Shown here one piece after another: positions 19,685 through 29,430 of a stretch of 64,000 nt of DNA; within the stretch, counting starts at the first letter, position 1, and every line of letters begins with the position of its first letter. Below the pieces are notes generated by a model. It did no database searches. It had not been told where the DNA came from and was given only the letters and a program-made list of their open reading frames with translations. This stretch comes from Synechococcus sp. BSA11S (GTDB taxonomy: Bacteria; Cyanobacteriota; Cyanobacteriia; PCC-6307; Cyanobiaceae): the NCBI RefSeq assembly GCF_014224355.1, contig NZ_VNWP01000011.1, positions 1 through 64,000 on the forward strand, read 5' to 3'. A program made the translations under genes and the position numbers.

Positions 19685-20290
19685 TCATCTTGAGGGTGTT
19701 GGCCAGTGCTGCTCCATGAAGCTGCGCAGGGCGGGAAACAGGGCCGTGTCGATGGTGTGCTCCCCTGGAAATCCCAGCAGCTGGCTGTCCCCACCTGCGT
19801 TCCGCCAGAGGCGCTGCAGCTCCTCGCTGGCGGCATAGGGCACCACTGGGTCCGCGCGGCCATGGGTGAGCAGGATCGGAGGCAAGGGAGCGCGCGGGTT
19901 CCAGCCGGGATGGGGATAGCCGCTGCAGCAGATCACGCCTGCCACAGGCAGGTCGCTGGCCACATCCAGGGCCATGGCAGCTCCCTGGGAGAAGCCGAGC
20001 ACAACGGTCCGCTCCAGGGGCAGGCTCTCCGCCAGGGCCTCGAGCCGCAGCTTCAGCAGCTGCCGTGCCCCTGCCAGTCCTGGCCACTCGGGCTGCTGCA
20101 GGTCGTACCACTGGCGACCCACTCCACAGGGATGGGGTTCGGGGGCGCGCAGGCTCACCACACCCGTGCGACGGCCGGCCAGTTCCTCCCCCAGATCGAG
20201 CAGGTCATCGGCATCGGCGCCCCAGCCATGCAGCAACACCAGCCGCTGCTCGGCGTCGGCGGGTCCGCGGATCAGAAGGTCGTCCGTCAT
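19685..20290 (-). CDS. Alpha/beta hydrolase, phospholipase/carboxylesterase type
   Basis: From the ATG at 20290 (MTDDLLIRGPADAEQ) this is a 201-residue esterase. The nucleophile elbow is GFSQGAAMALD, preceded by the strand LVLLHGWGADADDLLDLGEE. The acid/base end of the triad is in LLTHGRADPVVPYAASEEL and FPGEHTIDTALFP. Family members hydrolyse small carboxyl esters or lysophospholipids. The frame is open upstream to 20410, but that extension is proline-rich and unsupported. It converges on the DUF3155 gene and is divergent from purH. Confidence 0.88.
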   Translation of the reverse strand: MTDDLLIRGPADAEQRLVLLHGWGADADDLLDLGEELAGRRTGVVSLRAPEPHPCGVGRQWYDLQQPEWPGLAGARQLLKLRLEALAESLPLERTVVLGFSQGAAMALDVASDLPVAGVICCSGYPHPGWNPRAPLPPILLTHGRADPVVPYAASEELQRLWRNAGGDSQLLGFPGEHTIDTALFPALRSFMEQHWPTPSR

Positions 20291-20418
20291 GGAGCTGGGT
20301 CCTGGTTCAGGGGGGTTCCGGCGGCAGGGCCGGAGCTGGGGACATGGTGCTGGGTGCCCGGGGCCGTTGGGGTGAGGCCGCTGCGTAAGTTGTGGCCAGC
20401 ACGCTCTCACGACACCCC

Positions 20419-21972
20419 ATGGCCCCCACTGCCCTGCTGAGCGTGTCGGACAAGCAGGGCGTGGTGGAACTCGCCACGGCCCTGCACCACCGGCATGGCT
20501 ACAGCCTCCTATCCAGTGGTGGCACTGCCGCCGCCCTGGCTGCCGCCGGCCTGCCCGTGACCCGTGTGGCCGACCACACCGGAGCGCCCGAGATGCTCGG
20601 CGGCAGGGTCAAGACCCTGCATCCACGCATCCACGGCGGCATCCTCGCCCGCCGGGAGGATCCGGCCCACAGGGCCGATCTTGAGGCCCAGGCGATCACC
20701 CCCATCGATGTGGTGGTGGTGAACCTCTATCCCTTTCGCGAAACGGTGGCTGATCCCTCCGTCACCTGGGACAAGGCGGTGGAGACGATCGACATCGGTG
20801 GTCCGGCCATGGTGCGGGCCGCCGCCAAGAACCACGCCGATGTGGCGGTGCTCACCGATCCCAGCCAGTACGGCGACTTCCTCGCGGCCCTGGCGGCCGA
20901 TCGGGTCGATGCCGGCCTGCGCCGCCAGCTCGCCCTGGAGGCGTTCCGCCACACCGCCGGCTACGACAGTGCCATCAGTGCCTGGCTGGAGGAGCGACTG
21001 GAGCCCTCCGCGGCGGGGCAGGCGGCACCACTGAGGCTGGAGTTGCCCTTGCGCCAGTCCCTGCGCTATGGCGAGAACCCCCACCAGCAGGCCGCCTGGT
21101 ACAGCGAACCCGGAGCGGGCTGGGGCGGGGCCCGGCAGCTGCAGGGCAAGGAGCTCAGCTTCAACAACCTGCTCGATCTCGATGCCGCCCTGGCCACCGT
21201 CCGGGAGTTCGGCTATGGCGCCGATGTCCCACCAGCAGCTGTGGTGGTCAAGCACACCAACCCCTGCGGGGTGGCCGTGGGCAGTAGCGCCACCGAGGCT
21301 CTGCAGCGGGCCCTGGCGGCGGATTCCGTCTCGGCCTTCGGCGGGATCGTGGCCCTCAATACAGGGGTGGATGGCCCCAGCGCCGAGCAGCTCACCAGTC
21401 TGTTTCTGGAGTGTGTCGTGGCGCCTGGTTACAGCGAGGAGGCCCTGGCCCGTCTGGGAGCCAAGACCAACCTGAGGCTGCTGGAGCTGGCGCCTGAGGC
21501 CGCCGAGCGGGCACCCCGCCGCCAGTTACGGACCGTGCTGGGTGGCCTGCTGGACCAGGACCTCGACGATTGTCCGGCCAGCGAAGCCGACTGGCAGATC
21601 GTCACCCAGCGGGCGCCCAGCCCGGCTGAGCTCGATGATCTGCGCTTCGCCTGGCGTCTGGTGCGCCATGTCCGCTCCAATGCGATCGTGGTCGCCCGGG
21701 GCGGGGTCAGCCTGGGGATCGGTGCCGGTCAGATGAACCGGGTGGGCTCCGCCCGGCTGGCCCTCGAGGCGGCCGGCGAGGGCAGCCGGGGGGCGGTGCT
21801 CGCCAGTGATGGCTTCTTCCCCTTCGGCGACACCGTGCGCCTGGCGGCGGCCCATGGCATCACCGCCGTGATCCAGCCGGGCGGCAGCCTGCGGGATGGG
21901 GAGTCGATCCAGGCCTGTGATCAGCTCGACCTGGCCATGGTCTGCACCGGCCGCCGACACTTCCTGCACTGA
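20419..21972 (+). CDS. purH: Bifunctional AICAR formyltransferase / IMP cyclohydrolase
   Basis: From the ATG at 20419 (MAPTALLSVSDKQGVVELAT) the protein has 517 residues, the normal length. The N-terminal MGS-like IMP cyclohydrolase domain includes YSLLSSGGTAAALAAAGLPV and GGRVKTLHPRIHGGIL. The C-terminal formyltransferase domain has LRYGENPHQQAAWY, VVKHTNPCGVAVG with the catalytic Lys-His, and DGFFPFGDTV. It performs the last two steps of de novo IMP synthesis. The GTG at 20392 is a less likely start. Confidence 0.96.
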   Translation: MAPTALLSVSDKQGVVELATALHHRHGYSLLSSGGTAAALAAAGLPVTRVADHTGAPEMLGGRVKTLHPRIHGGILARREDPAHRADLEAQAITPIDVVVVNLYPFRETVADPSVTWDKAVETIDIGGPAMVRAAAKNHADVAVLTDPSQYGDFLAALAADRVDAGLRRQLALEAFRHTAGYDSAISAWLEERLEPSAAGQAAPLRLELPLRQSLRYGENPHQQAAWYSEPGAGWGGARQLQGKELSFNNLLDLDAALATVREFGYGADVPPAAVVVKHTNPCGVAVGSSATEALQRALAADSVSAFGGIVALNTGVDGPSAEQLTSLFLECVVAPGYSEEALARLGAKTNLRLLELAPEAAERAPRRQLRTVLGGLLDQDLDDCPASEADWQIVTQRAPSPAELDDLRFAWRLVRHVRSNAIVVARGGVSLGIGAGQMNRVGSARLALEAAGEGSRGAVLASDGFFPFGDTVRLAAAHGITAVIQPGGSLRDGESIQACDQLDLAMVCTGRRHFLH

Positions 21973-22045
21973 GCCGACGCTTGGCTGTGCTGAACGGCGC
22001 GGGGAGGGGTTCGAGCAGTAGTTTCGCTGCCAACGGCCTCACCCC

Positions 22046-22510
22046 GTGACCATGCCCGACGCCCTCGCCTTCAACCTCAATTTCCTGCACCCACTGCTGA
22101 TGTGGGTGTTGCTGGCTCTCTCCGGCTATGCCCTGTTCCTGGGCATCAAGGCCAAGAAGACCCGCACCGCCGATCCGGAGCAGCGCAAGGAGCTGATCAA
22201 AGGCAAATTCGCTCAGCGCCACTTTCAGATCGGCTCGATCGTGCTGGCGGTGATGGTGCTGGGCAGCTTCGGCGGCATGGCCGTCACCTACATCAACAAC
22301 GACAAGTTGTTCGTGAGCCCGCATCTGCTGGTGGGCATCGCCATGGTCAGCCTGATCGCCTTGGCTGCTTCCCTCTCTCCGCTGATGCTCAAGGGCAACC
22401 TGATCGCCCGCAAGGCGCACGTGGGCCTGAACATGACCCTGATGACCCTCTTCCTCTGGCAGGCGGTCACCGGAATGCAGATCCTCAACAAGATCTGGAC
22501 CAACCGCTGA
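22046..22510 (+). CDS. DUF4079 integral membrane protein
   Basis: This is a 154-residue protein with four hydrophobic segments (LLMWVLLALSGYALFLGI, IGSIVLAVMVLGSFGGMAV, LLVGIAMVSLIALAAS, LNMTLMTLFLWQAVTGMQI). Charged loops carry KAKKTR and KGKFAQRHFQ. The histidines placed in the helices recall di-heme cytochrome-b-like folds, but that is only an impression. I recognise the family as DUF4079, found in cyanobacteria and plastids; function unknown. Start is either the GTG at 22046 or the ATG at 22052. Confidence 0.75.
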   Translation: MTMPDALAFNLNFLHPLLMWVLLALSGYALFLGIKAKKTRTADPEQRKELIKGKFAQRHFQIGSIVLAVMVLGSFGGMAVTYINNDKLFVSPHLLVGIAMVSLIALAASLSPLMLKGNLIARKAHVGLNMTLMTLFLWQAVTGMQILNKIWTNR

Positions 22511-22544
22511 GGCCTGGTGCGGCTGAGGATCGCTCAGGCGGTCC

Positions 22545-23252
22545 TCAAAAGGGCGCCCGCCTGCGCGGCGGGCAGGTCAGCTCGTGGGTGGCGTGAAAGT
22601 CTTCCTGGACCTTCCAGGTGAGCTTGCGTGAGATCTGTCGCACGATCTGGCGCAGCAGATGGTCGCCGCTGGATTGCACCAGCTTGTCGGGAAGCAGACC
22701 GATCACCGCCGGCAGCCGGATCCAGACACAGAGGTCGAGTTCCCAGCGCACCTGGGTGAGAGAGCCCTCAGCGGCGCCGTCAAGGTCAGGATCCGCCTCC
22801 GCAGGGGCCTCCTCGAGCTGCAGGGCGGCATTGAATTCGACGTCGTAGATCTCCTGCAGGTTGGTGTCGGGATCATTCAGCGCCGCTGTGACGATCCGGT
22901 AGACCCCTTCGCTCTGGGGCAGGAGCTCCAGGCCGATGGTGGGCTCCACCTCGAAACCGAAATTGCCGAAGCGCCCCAGGGTCAGGGCGTAGCCATTGGG
23001 GCCGAGCGGTTGCACCGTCATCGGCGCCGCACAGCGTCGGAACCAACCGTCGTGGTGATCCAGGTAATCGGCCACGGTGCGGGACGGCGCCCGCATCTCC
23101 ATCACATCGGCGAAGCGGCTGCTGTAGCGGTTAACCCGGAGATCATCGCTGTGCCGCAGGGGCATGCCTGCGGCAGGGGAGCCCTGGTCAGACTCGGGAT
23201 CATGGGCAGGGGCCACAGCTGTCGAGGCGTCGCGGGACAGGGCGGTGCTCAA
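22545..23252 (-). CDS. DUF1997 family protein
   Basis: This 235-residue protein has no membrane segment. After a variable first 35 residues it reads RYSSRFADVMEMRAPSRTVA, GWFRRCAAPMTVQPLGPNGY and FGNFGFEVEPTIGLELLPQ, and ends with LVQSSGDHLLRQIVRQISRK then LTWKVQEDFHATH. This is the DUF1997 pattern found in cyanobacteria and plants, whose fold resembles START/polyketide-cyclase-type lipid-binding proteins. No function is assigned. It converges on the DUF4079 gene. Confidence 0.75.
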   Translation of the reverse strand: MSTALSRDASTAVAPAHDPESDQGSPAAGMPLRHSDDLRVNRYSSRFADVMEMRAPSRTVADYLDHHDGWFRRCAAPMTVQPLGPNGYALTLGRFGNFGFEVEPTIGLELLPQSEGVYRIVTAALNDPDTNLQEIYDVEFNAALQLEEAPAEADPDLDGAAEGSLTQVRWELDLCVWIRLPAVIGLLPDKLVQSSGDHLLRQIVRQISRKLTWKVQEDFHATHELTCPPRRRAPF

Positions 23253-23389
23253 AACTGTTCGATCTCCTCGATGCCCGAGCGGGAACCCCGTGGTTGCGGG
23301 AGCCGATGAACCAATGTAACTGCGGGCTGAGCGGGCGATCGCAGCGCTTGTGACAGCAACGGTGCTGAAGGATCAGGGCTTCTCGGCGC

Positions 23390-24586
23390 TCAGCTGCCGC
23401 AGAGTTCCATCAGGTGGCGGATCACGTCCTCCACCACCCGGTCAGGCGTGGAGGCGCCGGAGGTGATACCCACCCGCAGGGGACCTTCCGGCAGGAAGGG
23501 CGCCACCAGCTCCAGATCGCCCCCCAGGGGCATGTGCTCGATGCGGTTGCCCGGCCCGATTCGCTCGGGGGTGTCGATGTGGAAGGAGCGGATGCCGCGG
23601 CTGATGGCGATCTCCTGCAGGTGTGTGGTGTTCGAAGAGTTGTAGCCGCCGATGACCACCATCAGATCGAGCGGTTCATCCACCAGGGAGAACATGGCGT
23701 CCTGCCGCTCCTGGGTGGCGTCGCAGATGGTGTTGAAGGCCAGGAAGTGGTCGTTGAGCTCGGCAGGGCCGTAGCGCTGCAGCATGGTGCGCTCGAACAA
23801 CCGGCCGATTTCCTCGGTTTCGCTCTTGAGCATCGTGGTCTGGTTCGCCACCCCGACACGAACCAGGTCGAGGTCGGGATCGAAGCCGGGCGAGGAGGCT
23901 TTGGCGAAATGAGACATGAAGGCCTGGCGATCACCCTTGCCCAGGATGTAGTCGCAGACCATCTGGGCCTCGGCCAGATCCAGAACCACCAGGTAAGTGC
24001 CGGCGAAGGAGCTGGTGGCGAGGGTTTCCTCGTGCTTCACCTTCCCGTGGATGATCGAGCTGAAGGCGTGCTTCTTGTGCTTCTCCACGGTGTTCCACAC
24101 CTTCGACACCCAGGGGCAGGTGGTGTCGACGATGTGGCAGCCCCGCTCGTTCAGCAGCTGCATCTCCTGCACAGTGGCGCCGAAGGCCGGCAGGATCACC
24201 ACGTCACCGGTCCCCACCTCGGAAAAGTCCTTCACTCCCTCCTCAACACGGATGAAGCGCACATTCATGTCGCGCAGGTGGGCGTTCACCGAGGGGTTGT
24301 GGATGATTTCGTTGGTGATCCAGATCCGCTCACTGGGGTAGTGACGTCGGGTTTCGTAGGCCATGGCCACGGCCCGCTCCACCCCCCAGCAGAACCCGAA
24401 GGCCTCAGCGAGACGAACGGTCAGGCGGCCATGCCGCAGCTCGTATCCATTCTCCCGGATCGTGGCGATCAGTTCGCTCTGGTAGGCCTGCTCCAGGCTG
24501 ACCGCCACCTGCTCGCCGAGGCCGAAGCCGCGGCGGTTGTAGCGCTCGGAGTGGTGCAGCGAGCGTTTGAAGGCGCGGGTATCCAT
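23390..24586 (-). CDS. ispH: 4-hydroxy-3-methylbut-2-enyl diphosphate reductase
   Basis: From the ATG at 24586 ([20 protein letters not shown]) this is 398 residues, the longer plant/cyanobacterial form. The three cluster cysteines are in [11 protein letters not shown] (C66), [11 protein letters not shown] (C157) and [13 protein letters not shown]. The enzyme makes IPP and DMAPP in the final step of the MEP isoprenoid pathway, using electrons from ferredoxin. The frame is open upstream to 24970, but that part is a shadow of amt1 and includes a terminator. Confidence 0.95.
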   Translation of the reverse strand: MDTRAFKRSLHHSERYNRRGFGLGEQVAVSLEQAYQSELIATIRENGYELRHGRLTVRLAEAFGFCWGVERAVAMAYETRRHYPSERIWITNEIIHNPSVNAHLRDMNVRFIRVEEGVKDFSEVGTGDVVILPAFGATVQEMQLLNERGCHIVDTTCPWVSKVWNTVEKHKKHAFSSIIHGKVKHEETLATSSFAGTYLVVLDLAEAQMVCDYILGKGDRQAFMSHFAKASSPGFDPDLDLVRVGVANQTTMLKSETEEIGRLFERTMLQRYGPAELNDHFLAFNTICDATQERQDAMFSLVDEPLDLMVVIGGYNSSNTTHLQEIAISRGIRSFHIDTPERIGPGNRIEHMPLGGDLELVAPFLPEGPLRVGITSGASTPDRVVEDVIRHLMELCGS

Positions 24587-24644
24587 GGCGTCGCCGCAGG
24601 GCAGGCAGGTGCCGACTCTATGGGCTGGTGCCCATCGACGGGCG

Positions 24645-24671
24645 AAAAAAAGCCCCGGTCGAAACCGGGGC
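24645..24671 (-). terminator. Strong rho-independent terminator of amt1
   Basis: On the minus strand, GCCCCGGT and ACCGGGGC form a perfect 8-bp stem closed by a TTCG (UUCG) tetraloop, followed by seven T. It starts 41 bases after the amt1 stop and insulates amt1 from ispH. Confidence 0.92.
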
Positions 24672-24711
24672 CAGAGGTGACCGTGGGGTCGGAATTGAAA
24701 GAGCTGAGGGG

Positions 24712-26169
24712 TCAGTTTGCCGTGGAGGCGAAGTCGGGGTAGGCCTCCATGCCGTGCTCGGAGATGTCGAGACCTTCGATCTCTTCCTGCTCGCTGACAC
24801 GGATGCCCCCGAAGAGGGAACCGATGATCGACCAGAGGATCAGCGATGACACGGCAGCAAAGATGCCGTAAGCCAGAACCCCAACGATCTGGTAGCCAAA
24901 CTGGCCTAAGCCATGGCCATAGAACAGACCTTTGTCCTGGTTGAACAGGCCAACGGCCAGGGTTCCCCACATGCCACAGGTGCCGTGTACCGAAAAGGCG
25001 CCTACAGGATCATCGATGTTCATCGAATCGAGAATCGCCACGGAGAAGACCACCAGACCACCACCGATGAAGCCGGCGACCCAGGAACCCGCCATGGAGA
25101 AGCCATCACAACCGGCGGTGACGCTCACCAGACCGGCAAGGATGCCGTTGATGGTCATGGTGAGATCAGGCTTGCTGCCGCGGATCTGGGAAACCAGAGT
25201 CCCTGAGATGGCACCACCGGCTGCACCGAGGGTGGTGGTGACAGCCACGTAGGGAACGGTCTCGTCCATCGCCAACACCGAACCGGGGTTGAAGCCATAC
25301 CAGCCGATCCACAGAATCAGGCAGCCGAGGGTGGCCAGGGCCATGCTGTGGCCAGGCAGGGCCTGGGTCTTGCCACCGACGAATTTCCCGATCCGGGGGC
25401 CGAGAAGAATGGCGCCGACCAGGCCGGCCCAGGCACCGAAGGAGTGAACGATCGAGGAGCCGGCAAAGTCAATGAAGCCGCCGTTCTCACCACCGAGGGT
25501 GGAGAGCCAGCCTCCATTCCACTGCCAGGATCCGGAGATGGGATAGAGGAAGCCCACCAGCACCAGGGAGAACACCACGAACTCACCGAACTTGATCCGC
25601 TCAGCAACAAGACCGGAAACGATCGTTGCGGCGGTGGCGGCGAAGGCGACCTGGAAGAAGAAATCGACAGTCGGAACAAGTGAGGCTTCCGTGACCATGT
25701 CCGGGGTTACCGCTGGGTCGAAGAAGAGGCCCTTGAAGAACAGCCAGCCATCAACAACGGCATCGCCATACATGATGGAATACCCGACGAACCAGTAAGC
25801 CGTTGCGGCAAGCGCAAAAACAATCAGGTTCTTGAGAAGGATGTTGACGGCATTCTTCTGGCGACACATTCCTGATTCCACCATGGCGAAGCCCGCGTTC
25901 ATGAAAACGACGAGGATCGCTGCGATGAAGATGAAAAGGTTGTTGATCAGAAAGGCTGGTGTCAGGTCAGGCAGCTCGGCGGCCCTGGCTGAGAGCGTGA
26001 ATACGCCAAGGCCGAATAGGGCCAGGGGCACACAGGCCAGCCAGGTGAGCGTGCGGGGATTGGAGAGCCCACGGATGCTGCGGAGCAGCAGTTCGGGAGC
26101 CTCAAGCAAACTCGCCTCCTGGAGACGCCGCGGCCGGCGTCGCCCAGGGGCGTGAGGAGCAACTGTCAT
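24712..26169 (-). CDS. amt1: Ammonium transporter, Amt family
   Basis: From the ATG at 26169 ([20 protein letters not shown]) this is 485 residues. A long N-terminal extension ends in a signal-like segment ([20 protein letters not shown] then RAAELPD), followed by eleven membrane helices. Amt hallmarks are [40 protein letters not shown] and [20 protein letters not shown], with the pore histidines in the last two. It imports ammonium or methylammonium at the plasma membrane. Such genes are normally activated by NtcA, whose gene is also in this window. Confidence 0.95.
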   Translation of the reverse strand: MTVAPHAPGRRRPRRLQEASLLEAPELLLRSIRGLSNPRTLTWLACVPLALFGLGVFTLSARAAELPDLTPAFLINNLFIFIAAILVVFMNAGFAMVESGMCRQKNAVNILLKNLIVFALAATAYWFVGYSIMYGDAVVDGWLFFKGLFFDPAVTPDMVTEASLVPTVDFFFQVAFAATAATIVSGLVAERIKFGEFVVFSLVLVGFLYPISGSWQWNGGWLSTLGGENGGFIDFAGSSIVHSFGAWAGLVGAILLGPRIGKFVGGKTQALPGHSMALATLGCLILWIGWYGFNPGSVLAMDETVPYVAVTTTLGAAGGAISGTLVSQIRGSKPDLTMTINGILAGLVSVTAGCDGFSMAGSWVAGFIGGGLVVFSVAILDSMNIDDPVGAFSVHGTCGMWGTLAVGLFNQDKGLFYGHGLGQFGYQIVGVLAYGIFAAVSSLILWSIIGSLFGGIRVSEQEEIEGLDISEHGMEAYPDFASTAN

Positions 26170-26275
26170 GGAGCGGAACGTCGCACAGAATTTTGCGGAA
26201 AGTGATGGATCACGCCCGGAAGCGTTCCTACAGGGCAAAAGTGCGCGAAGTGGAACCAACCGCTGGTGGCATCCG

Positions 26276-27109
26276 CTACAAAATTCCCGATCCGTTCACG
26301 CAGGGATGGGCCTCGGGCTCCTGAGGCACCAGTTCCGCCACGCCGATCCAGGTCACGGCCTCGGCGCTGAAGCGGTAGCGCAGAGGTAGCACCTCCACTC
26401 CCGCTGCCAGGGCCTGCCGGAACAGCTCGCCGTAGCGGGGATCGGCCGAATCCCCGGGCGCGAAGCGCGTGACGTCGGCGCGGCTGAGGCAGGGAACCAG
26501 CAGGCCCCTGGCTTCGGGGCCAACCGCCATCAGCTCGCGCAGGTGCTTCTGTCCCCTCTCGGTGACCGTATCCGGGAACAGGGCCAGATCCCCCCGGCTC
26601 CAGGTGGTGTTCTTGACCTCCAGGTAGATCGGCCGCGGATCGGTGGCCTCGGCTGCAGGGCTCAGGAGCAGATCGATCCGACTGCGACGGCCTTGGCCGT
26701 AGGCCACCTCGGCACGGATCGAGCCGATCGGTCCCAGCCATGGCTTCAGGCAGCCCGCTTCGATCGTGGCCCTCACCAGCCTGTTGGGCAGGGCCGTGTT
26801 CACCCCCACCCAGCAGGGCTCACCGTCGCTGCCGGGCACCAGGGCCTGCTCCCAGGTCCAGGCCAGCTTGCGTTCCGGTCTGGGGTCGTGGCGCAGGCGC
26901 ACCCGCCCGCCCGGGTGGAGAACCCCGGTCATGGGACCGGTGTTGGGGCAATGGGCCGTCACCACCTGGCCATCGGGCAGTTCCACATCCGCCAGGAAGC
27001 GCTTGTACCGCCGCAGCAGCACGCCCTCCACCAGGTTCTGCAGCGGCAGGATCTGCGTTCCGTCGGCCTGGGCACCGGCACGGCCGTGGCTGTTCTGGGG
27101 GACCGGCAT
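26276..27109 (-). CDS. sfsA: SfsA family protein (sugar fermentation stimulation protein homologue)
   Basis: This 277-residue protein has the SfsA N-terminal OB-like region (EGVLLRRYKRFLADVELPDG, VTAHCPNTGPMTGV) and the nuclease-like region RSRIDLLLSPAAEATDPRPI with IYLEVKNTTW. Bacterial SfsA is described as DNA-binding and has a restriction-endonuclease-like core; its physiological role is uncertain. A short proline-rich N-terminal extension may be untranslated. It lies 106 bases upstream of amt1 on the same strand and is divergent from murJ. Confidence 0.88.
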   Translation of the reverse strand: MPVPQNSHGRAGAQADGTQILPLQNLVEGVLLRRYKRFLADVELPDGQVVTAHCPNTGPMTGVLHPGGRVRLRHDPRPERKLAWTWEQALVPGSDGEPCWVGVNTALPNRLVRATIEAGCLKPWLGPIGSIRAEVAYGQGRRSRIDLLLSPAAEATDPRPIYLEVKNTTWSRGDLALFPDTVTERGQKHLRELMAVGPEARGLLVPCLSRADVTRFAPGDSADPRYGELFRQALAAGVEVLPLRYRFSAEAVTWIGVAELVPQEPEAHPCVNGSGIL

Positions 27110-27180
27110 CGATTCAGGGGCTGGCCTTGGGCGGCAGGGTGGAGAATCCCACGGTGGATGGGGGCCGACGGCCTGACCGG

Positions 27181-28794
27181 ATGGCGAAATCCCTGCGGCG
27201 CATCGCCCTGATCGTGGCGGTGGCGACCGGCCTGAGCAAGGTGGCGGGTCTGCTGCGCCAGCAGGTGATCGCCGCCGCCTTCGGGGTGGGGGCCGCCTAC
27301 GACGCGTACAACTATGCCTATGTGCTGCCGGGATTCCTGCTGATCCTGCTGGGAGGCATCAACGGGCCCTTTCACAGCGCCATGGTCAGCGTGCTGGCCC
27401 GCCGCCCCCGCCAAGAGGGCGCCCACGTGCTGGCGGCCATCAACACGCTTGTGGGCGTGGGCCTGCTGGTGGTGACGGTGCTGCTGCTCGTTGCCGCTGA
27501 TCCCCTGATCACCCTGGTGGGGCCTGGGCTGGATGCGGAGCGCCATGCCATCGCCGTGGTGCAGCTGCGCTGGATGGCGCCGATGGCCCTGTTCGCCGGG
27601 CTGATCGGCCTGGGCTTCGGGGCTCTCAATGCGGCCGATGTCTTCTGGCTGCCTTCGGTGAGCCCACTGGTGTCGAGCGTGGCGATGATCGCCGGCATCG
27701 GCCTGCTCTGGTTTCAGCTGGGTGCCGCGATTGCTCTGCCGGCCACGGCGGTGCTGGGGGGGATCGTGCTGGCGGCCTCCACCACCCTGGGGGCTGTGTT
27801 GCAGTGGCTGATCCAGTTACCGGCCCTGGCGAAGCAGGGCCTGCATCGCTTCCAGCTGGTGTGGGACTGGCAGCACCCGGGCGTGCGTGAGGTGCTGCAG
27901 GTGATGGGCCCGGCCACCCTCTCCTCGGGGATGCTGCAGATCAACGTCTTCACCGACCTGTTCTTCGCCTCCGGCATCGTCGGGGCCGCCGCTGGCCTGG
28001 GCTACGCGAACCTGCTGGTGCAGACGCCCCTCGGCCTGCTCTCCAACGCGTTGCTGGTGCCGCTGCTGCCGGTCTTCGCCCGACTCACGGCCCCGGCGGA
28101 TCGCCCGGCCCTGGTGGACAGGATCCGCCAGGGCCTGATGCTCTCCACCGCCAGCATGATGCCGCTGGGGGCCCTGTTCGTGGCCCTGGCCGTTCCGATC
28201 GTGGCTGTGGTCTACGAGCGGGGGGCGTTCGATAGGGGAGCGGCGCTGCTGGTGGCCAGCCTGCTGATGGCCTACGGCGTGGGCATGCCGGCCTATCTGG
28301 GTCGGGACGTGCTCGTGCGGGTGTTCTACGCCCTTGGGGACGGCACGACGCCGTTCCGTTTCTCCATGGCCGGCATCGGCTTCAACGTGATCTTCGACTG
28401 GGTGCTGGTGGGCGGTCCCAGCCCCTGGGGGCTTCAGCTGCCTGGGCTCAACTTCGGGGCTCCAGGCCTGGTGCTGGCCACAGTGGGGGTCAACCTGCTC
28501 ACCTGTGCCGGCTTGCTGCTGGCCCTGCAGCGACGTCTGGGACGCCTGCCCCTGAGGGTCTGGGGCCGCGACAGTCTGCTGCTGCTGCTGGCGGCCGTGG
28601 CCGGGGGGCTGGCCGCCTGGGCGCTCTCAGGACTTGTGGCCTGGCCGGACGGGCTGCTGGGCCAACTGCTGCAGTGCGGTCTGAGTGCCGGACTGGGACT
28701 GGGTCTCTACGGGCTGCTGGCGAGCTGGGCGGGTGTGCCGGAGGCCCGAGATCTGGCCCGACAGATGGCTGGCCGTCTCAGTCGGGGTTCGTGA
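27181..28794 (+). CDS. murJ: Lipid II flippase MurJ
   Basis: From the ATG at 27181 (MAKSLRRIALIVAVATGLSK) this is 537 residues with about 14 membrane helices. MurJ/MviN motifs include GLLRQQVIAAAFGVGAAYDA near the start and FTDLFFASGIVGAAAGLGYA in the middle. It flips lipid II to the periplasmic face for peptidoglycan synthesis. The open frame extends to 26740, but that is a shadow of sfsA. The 3' end overlaps the small convergent gene by 17 bases. Confidence 0.93.
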   Translation: MAKSLRRIALIVAVATGLSKVAGLLRQQVIAAAFGVGAAYDAYNYAYVLPGFLLILLGGINGPFHSAMVSVLARRPRQEGAHVLAAINTLVGVGLLVVTVLLLVAADPLITLVGPGLDAERHAIAVVQLRWMAPMALFAGLIGLGFGALNAADVFWLPSVSPLVSSVAMIAGIGLLWFQLGAAIALPATAVLGGIVLAASTTLGAVLQWLIQLPALAKQGLHRFQLVWDWQHPGVREVLQVMGPATLSSGMLQINVFTDLFFASGIVGAAAGLGYANLLVQTPLGLLSNALLVPLLPVFARLTAPADRPALVDRIRQGLMLSTASMMPLGALFVALAVPIVAVVYERGAFDRGAALLVASLLMAYGVGMPAYLGRDVLVRVFYALGDGTTPFRFSMAGIGFNVIFDWVLVGGPSPWGLQLPGLNFGAPGLVLATVGVNLLTCAGLLLALQRRLGRLPLRVWGRDSLLLLLAAVAGGLAAWALSGLVAWPDGLLGQLLQCGLSAGLGLGLYGLLASWAGVPEARDLARQMAGRLSRGS

Positions 28795-29044
28795 TGGTCA
28801 CCCGTCGCTCCTCGCGCACCTGCACCGGGATCTCCAGGTGACTGCGTCCCAGCATCTGAGGGCCATCCACCGAGAAGATCCGCGCCTCGATGCCGAAGTC
28901 CCGAAAGGCGTTCTCCAGTTCCTGAATCAATGCCTTCTCCACCTGGGCCTCGGCGTCGACGACCTTGCCGATCAGGCGACCTCCCAGCGGGCCGATGCGC
29001 TGCCTGACCACCTCACGGGCATTGGTGACCTCGATGACCAGCAT
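28778..29044 (-). CDS. Small conserved hypothetical protein
   Basis: This 88-residue soluble protein starts MLVIEVTNAREVVRQRIGPL and ends REERRVTITNPD. It has an alpha/beta-like pattern with an acidic amphipathic helix (AEAQVEKALIQELENAFRDF). I do not recognise a named family. Support comes from coding-like composition, close packing between murJ and the next minus-strand gene, and a normal ATG. The last 17 bases overlap murJ on the other strand. Confidence 0.65.
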   Translation of the reverse strand: MLVIEVTNAREVVRQRIGPLGGRLIGKVVDAEAQVEKALIQELENAFRDFGIEARIFSVDGPQMLGRSHLEIPVQVREERRVTITNPD

Positions 29045-29124
29045 CCAACGCCTGCAACGGGTTTGACCTTATCCGCAGGTCAACGCCAAGGCCGGCACTG
29101 TCGTGCTTCTTCAGCCGGGCCGGC

Positions 29125-29415
29125 TCAGCGACCCACGTTCTCCAGCACGTCCTCGAGATCCCGCAACTGCCCTGGGGGCAGCAGGCGGGCCAGGGGCAGG
29201 CGGCCTGAGCCTCCACCGATCGGCACCTGCACCGCCTCGAGGGCCTGGCGGGCGCAGACCCCAGGCCCCTGATCGAGCCGGGCGGAGCATTCGATCGCCA
29301 GGGTCATCGCCAGACCCGCGTCACCCAGGTAGAGATGCCAGCCGGCCACCTGGATGTAGAGGCGATCCGCCAGGGCCAGGCTCAGCTCCTCGAGTTCGCT
29401 TGCCGTCAGGCTCAC
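29125..29415 (-). CDS. DUF3181-type small protein
   Basis: This 96-residue protein reads SELEELSLALADRLYIQVAG then WHLYLGDAGLAMTLAIEC. The pattern of an N-terminal helix followed by YIxVAxWHLYLxDAxL is what I recall for the cyanobacterial DUF3181 family. No function is known. It lies 15 bases downstream of the next minus-strand gene, so the two may be co-transcribed. Confidence 0.7.
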   Translation of the reverse strand: MSLTASELEELSLALADRLYIQVAGWHLYLGDAGLAMTLAIECSARLDQGPGVCARQALEAVQVPIGGGSGRLPLARLLPPGQLRDLEDVLENVGR

Positions 29416-29430
29416 GGGGGTGGTGTGCGC

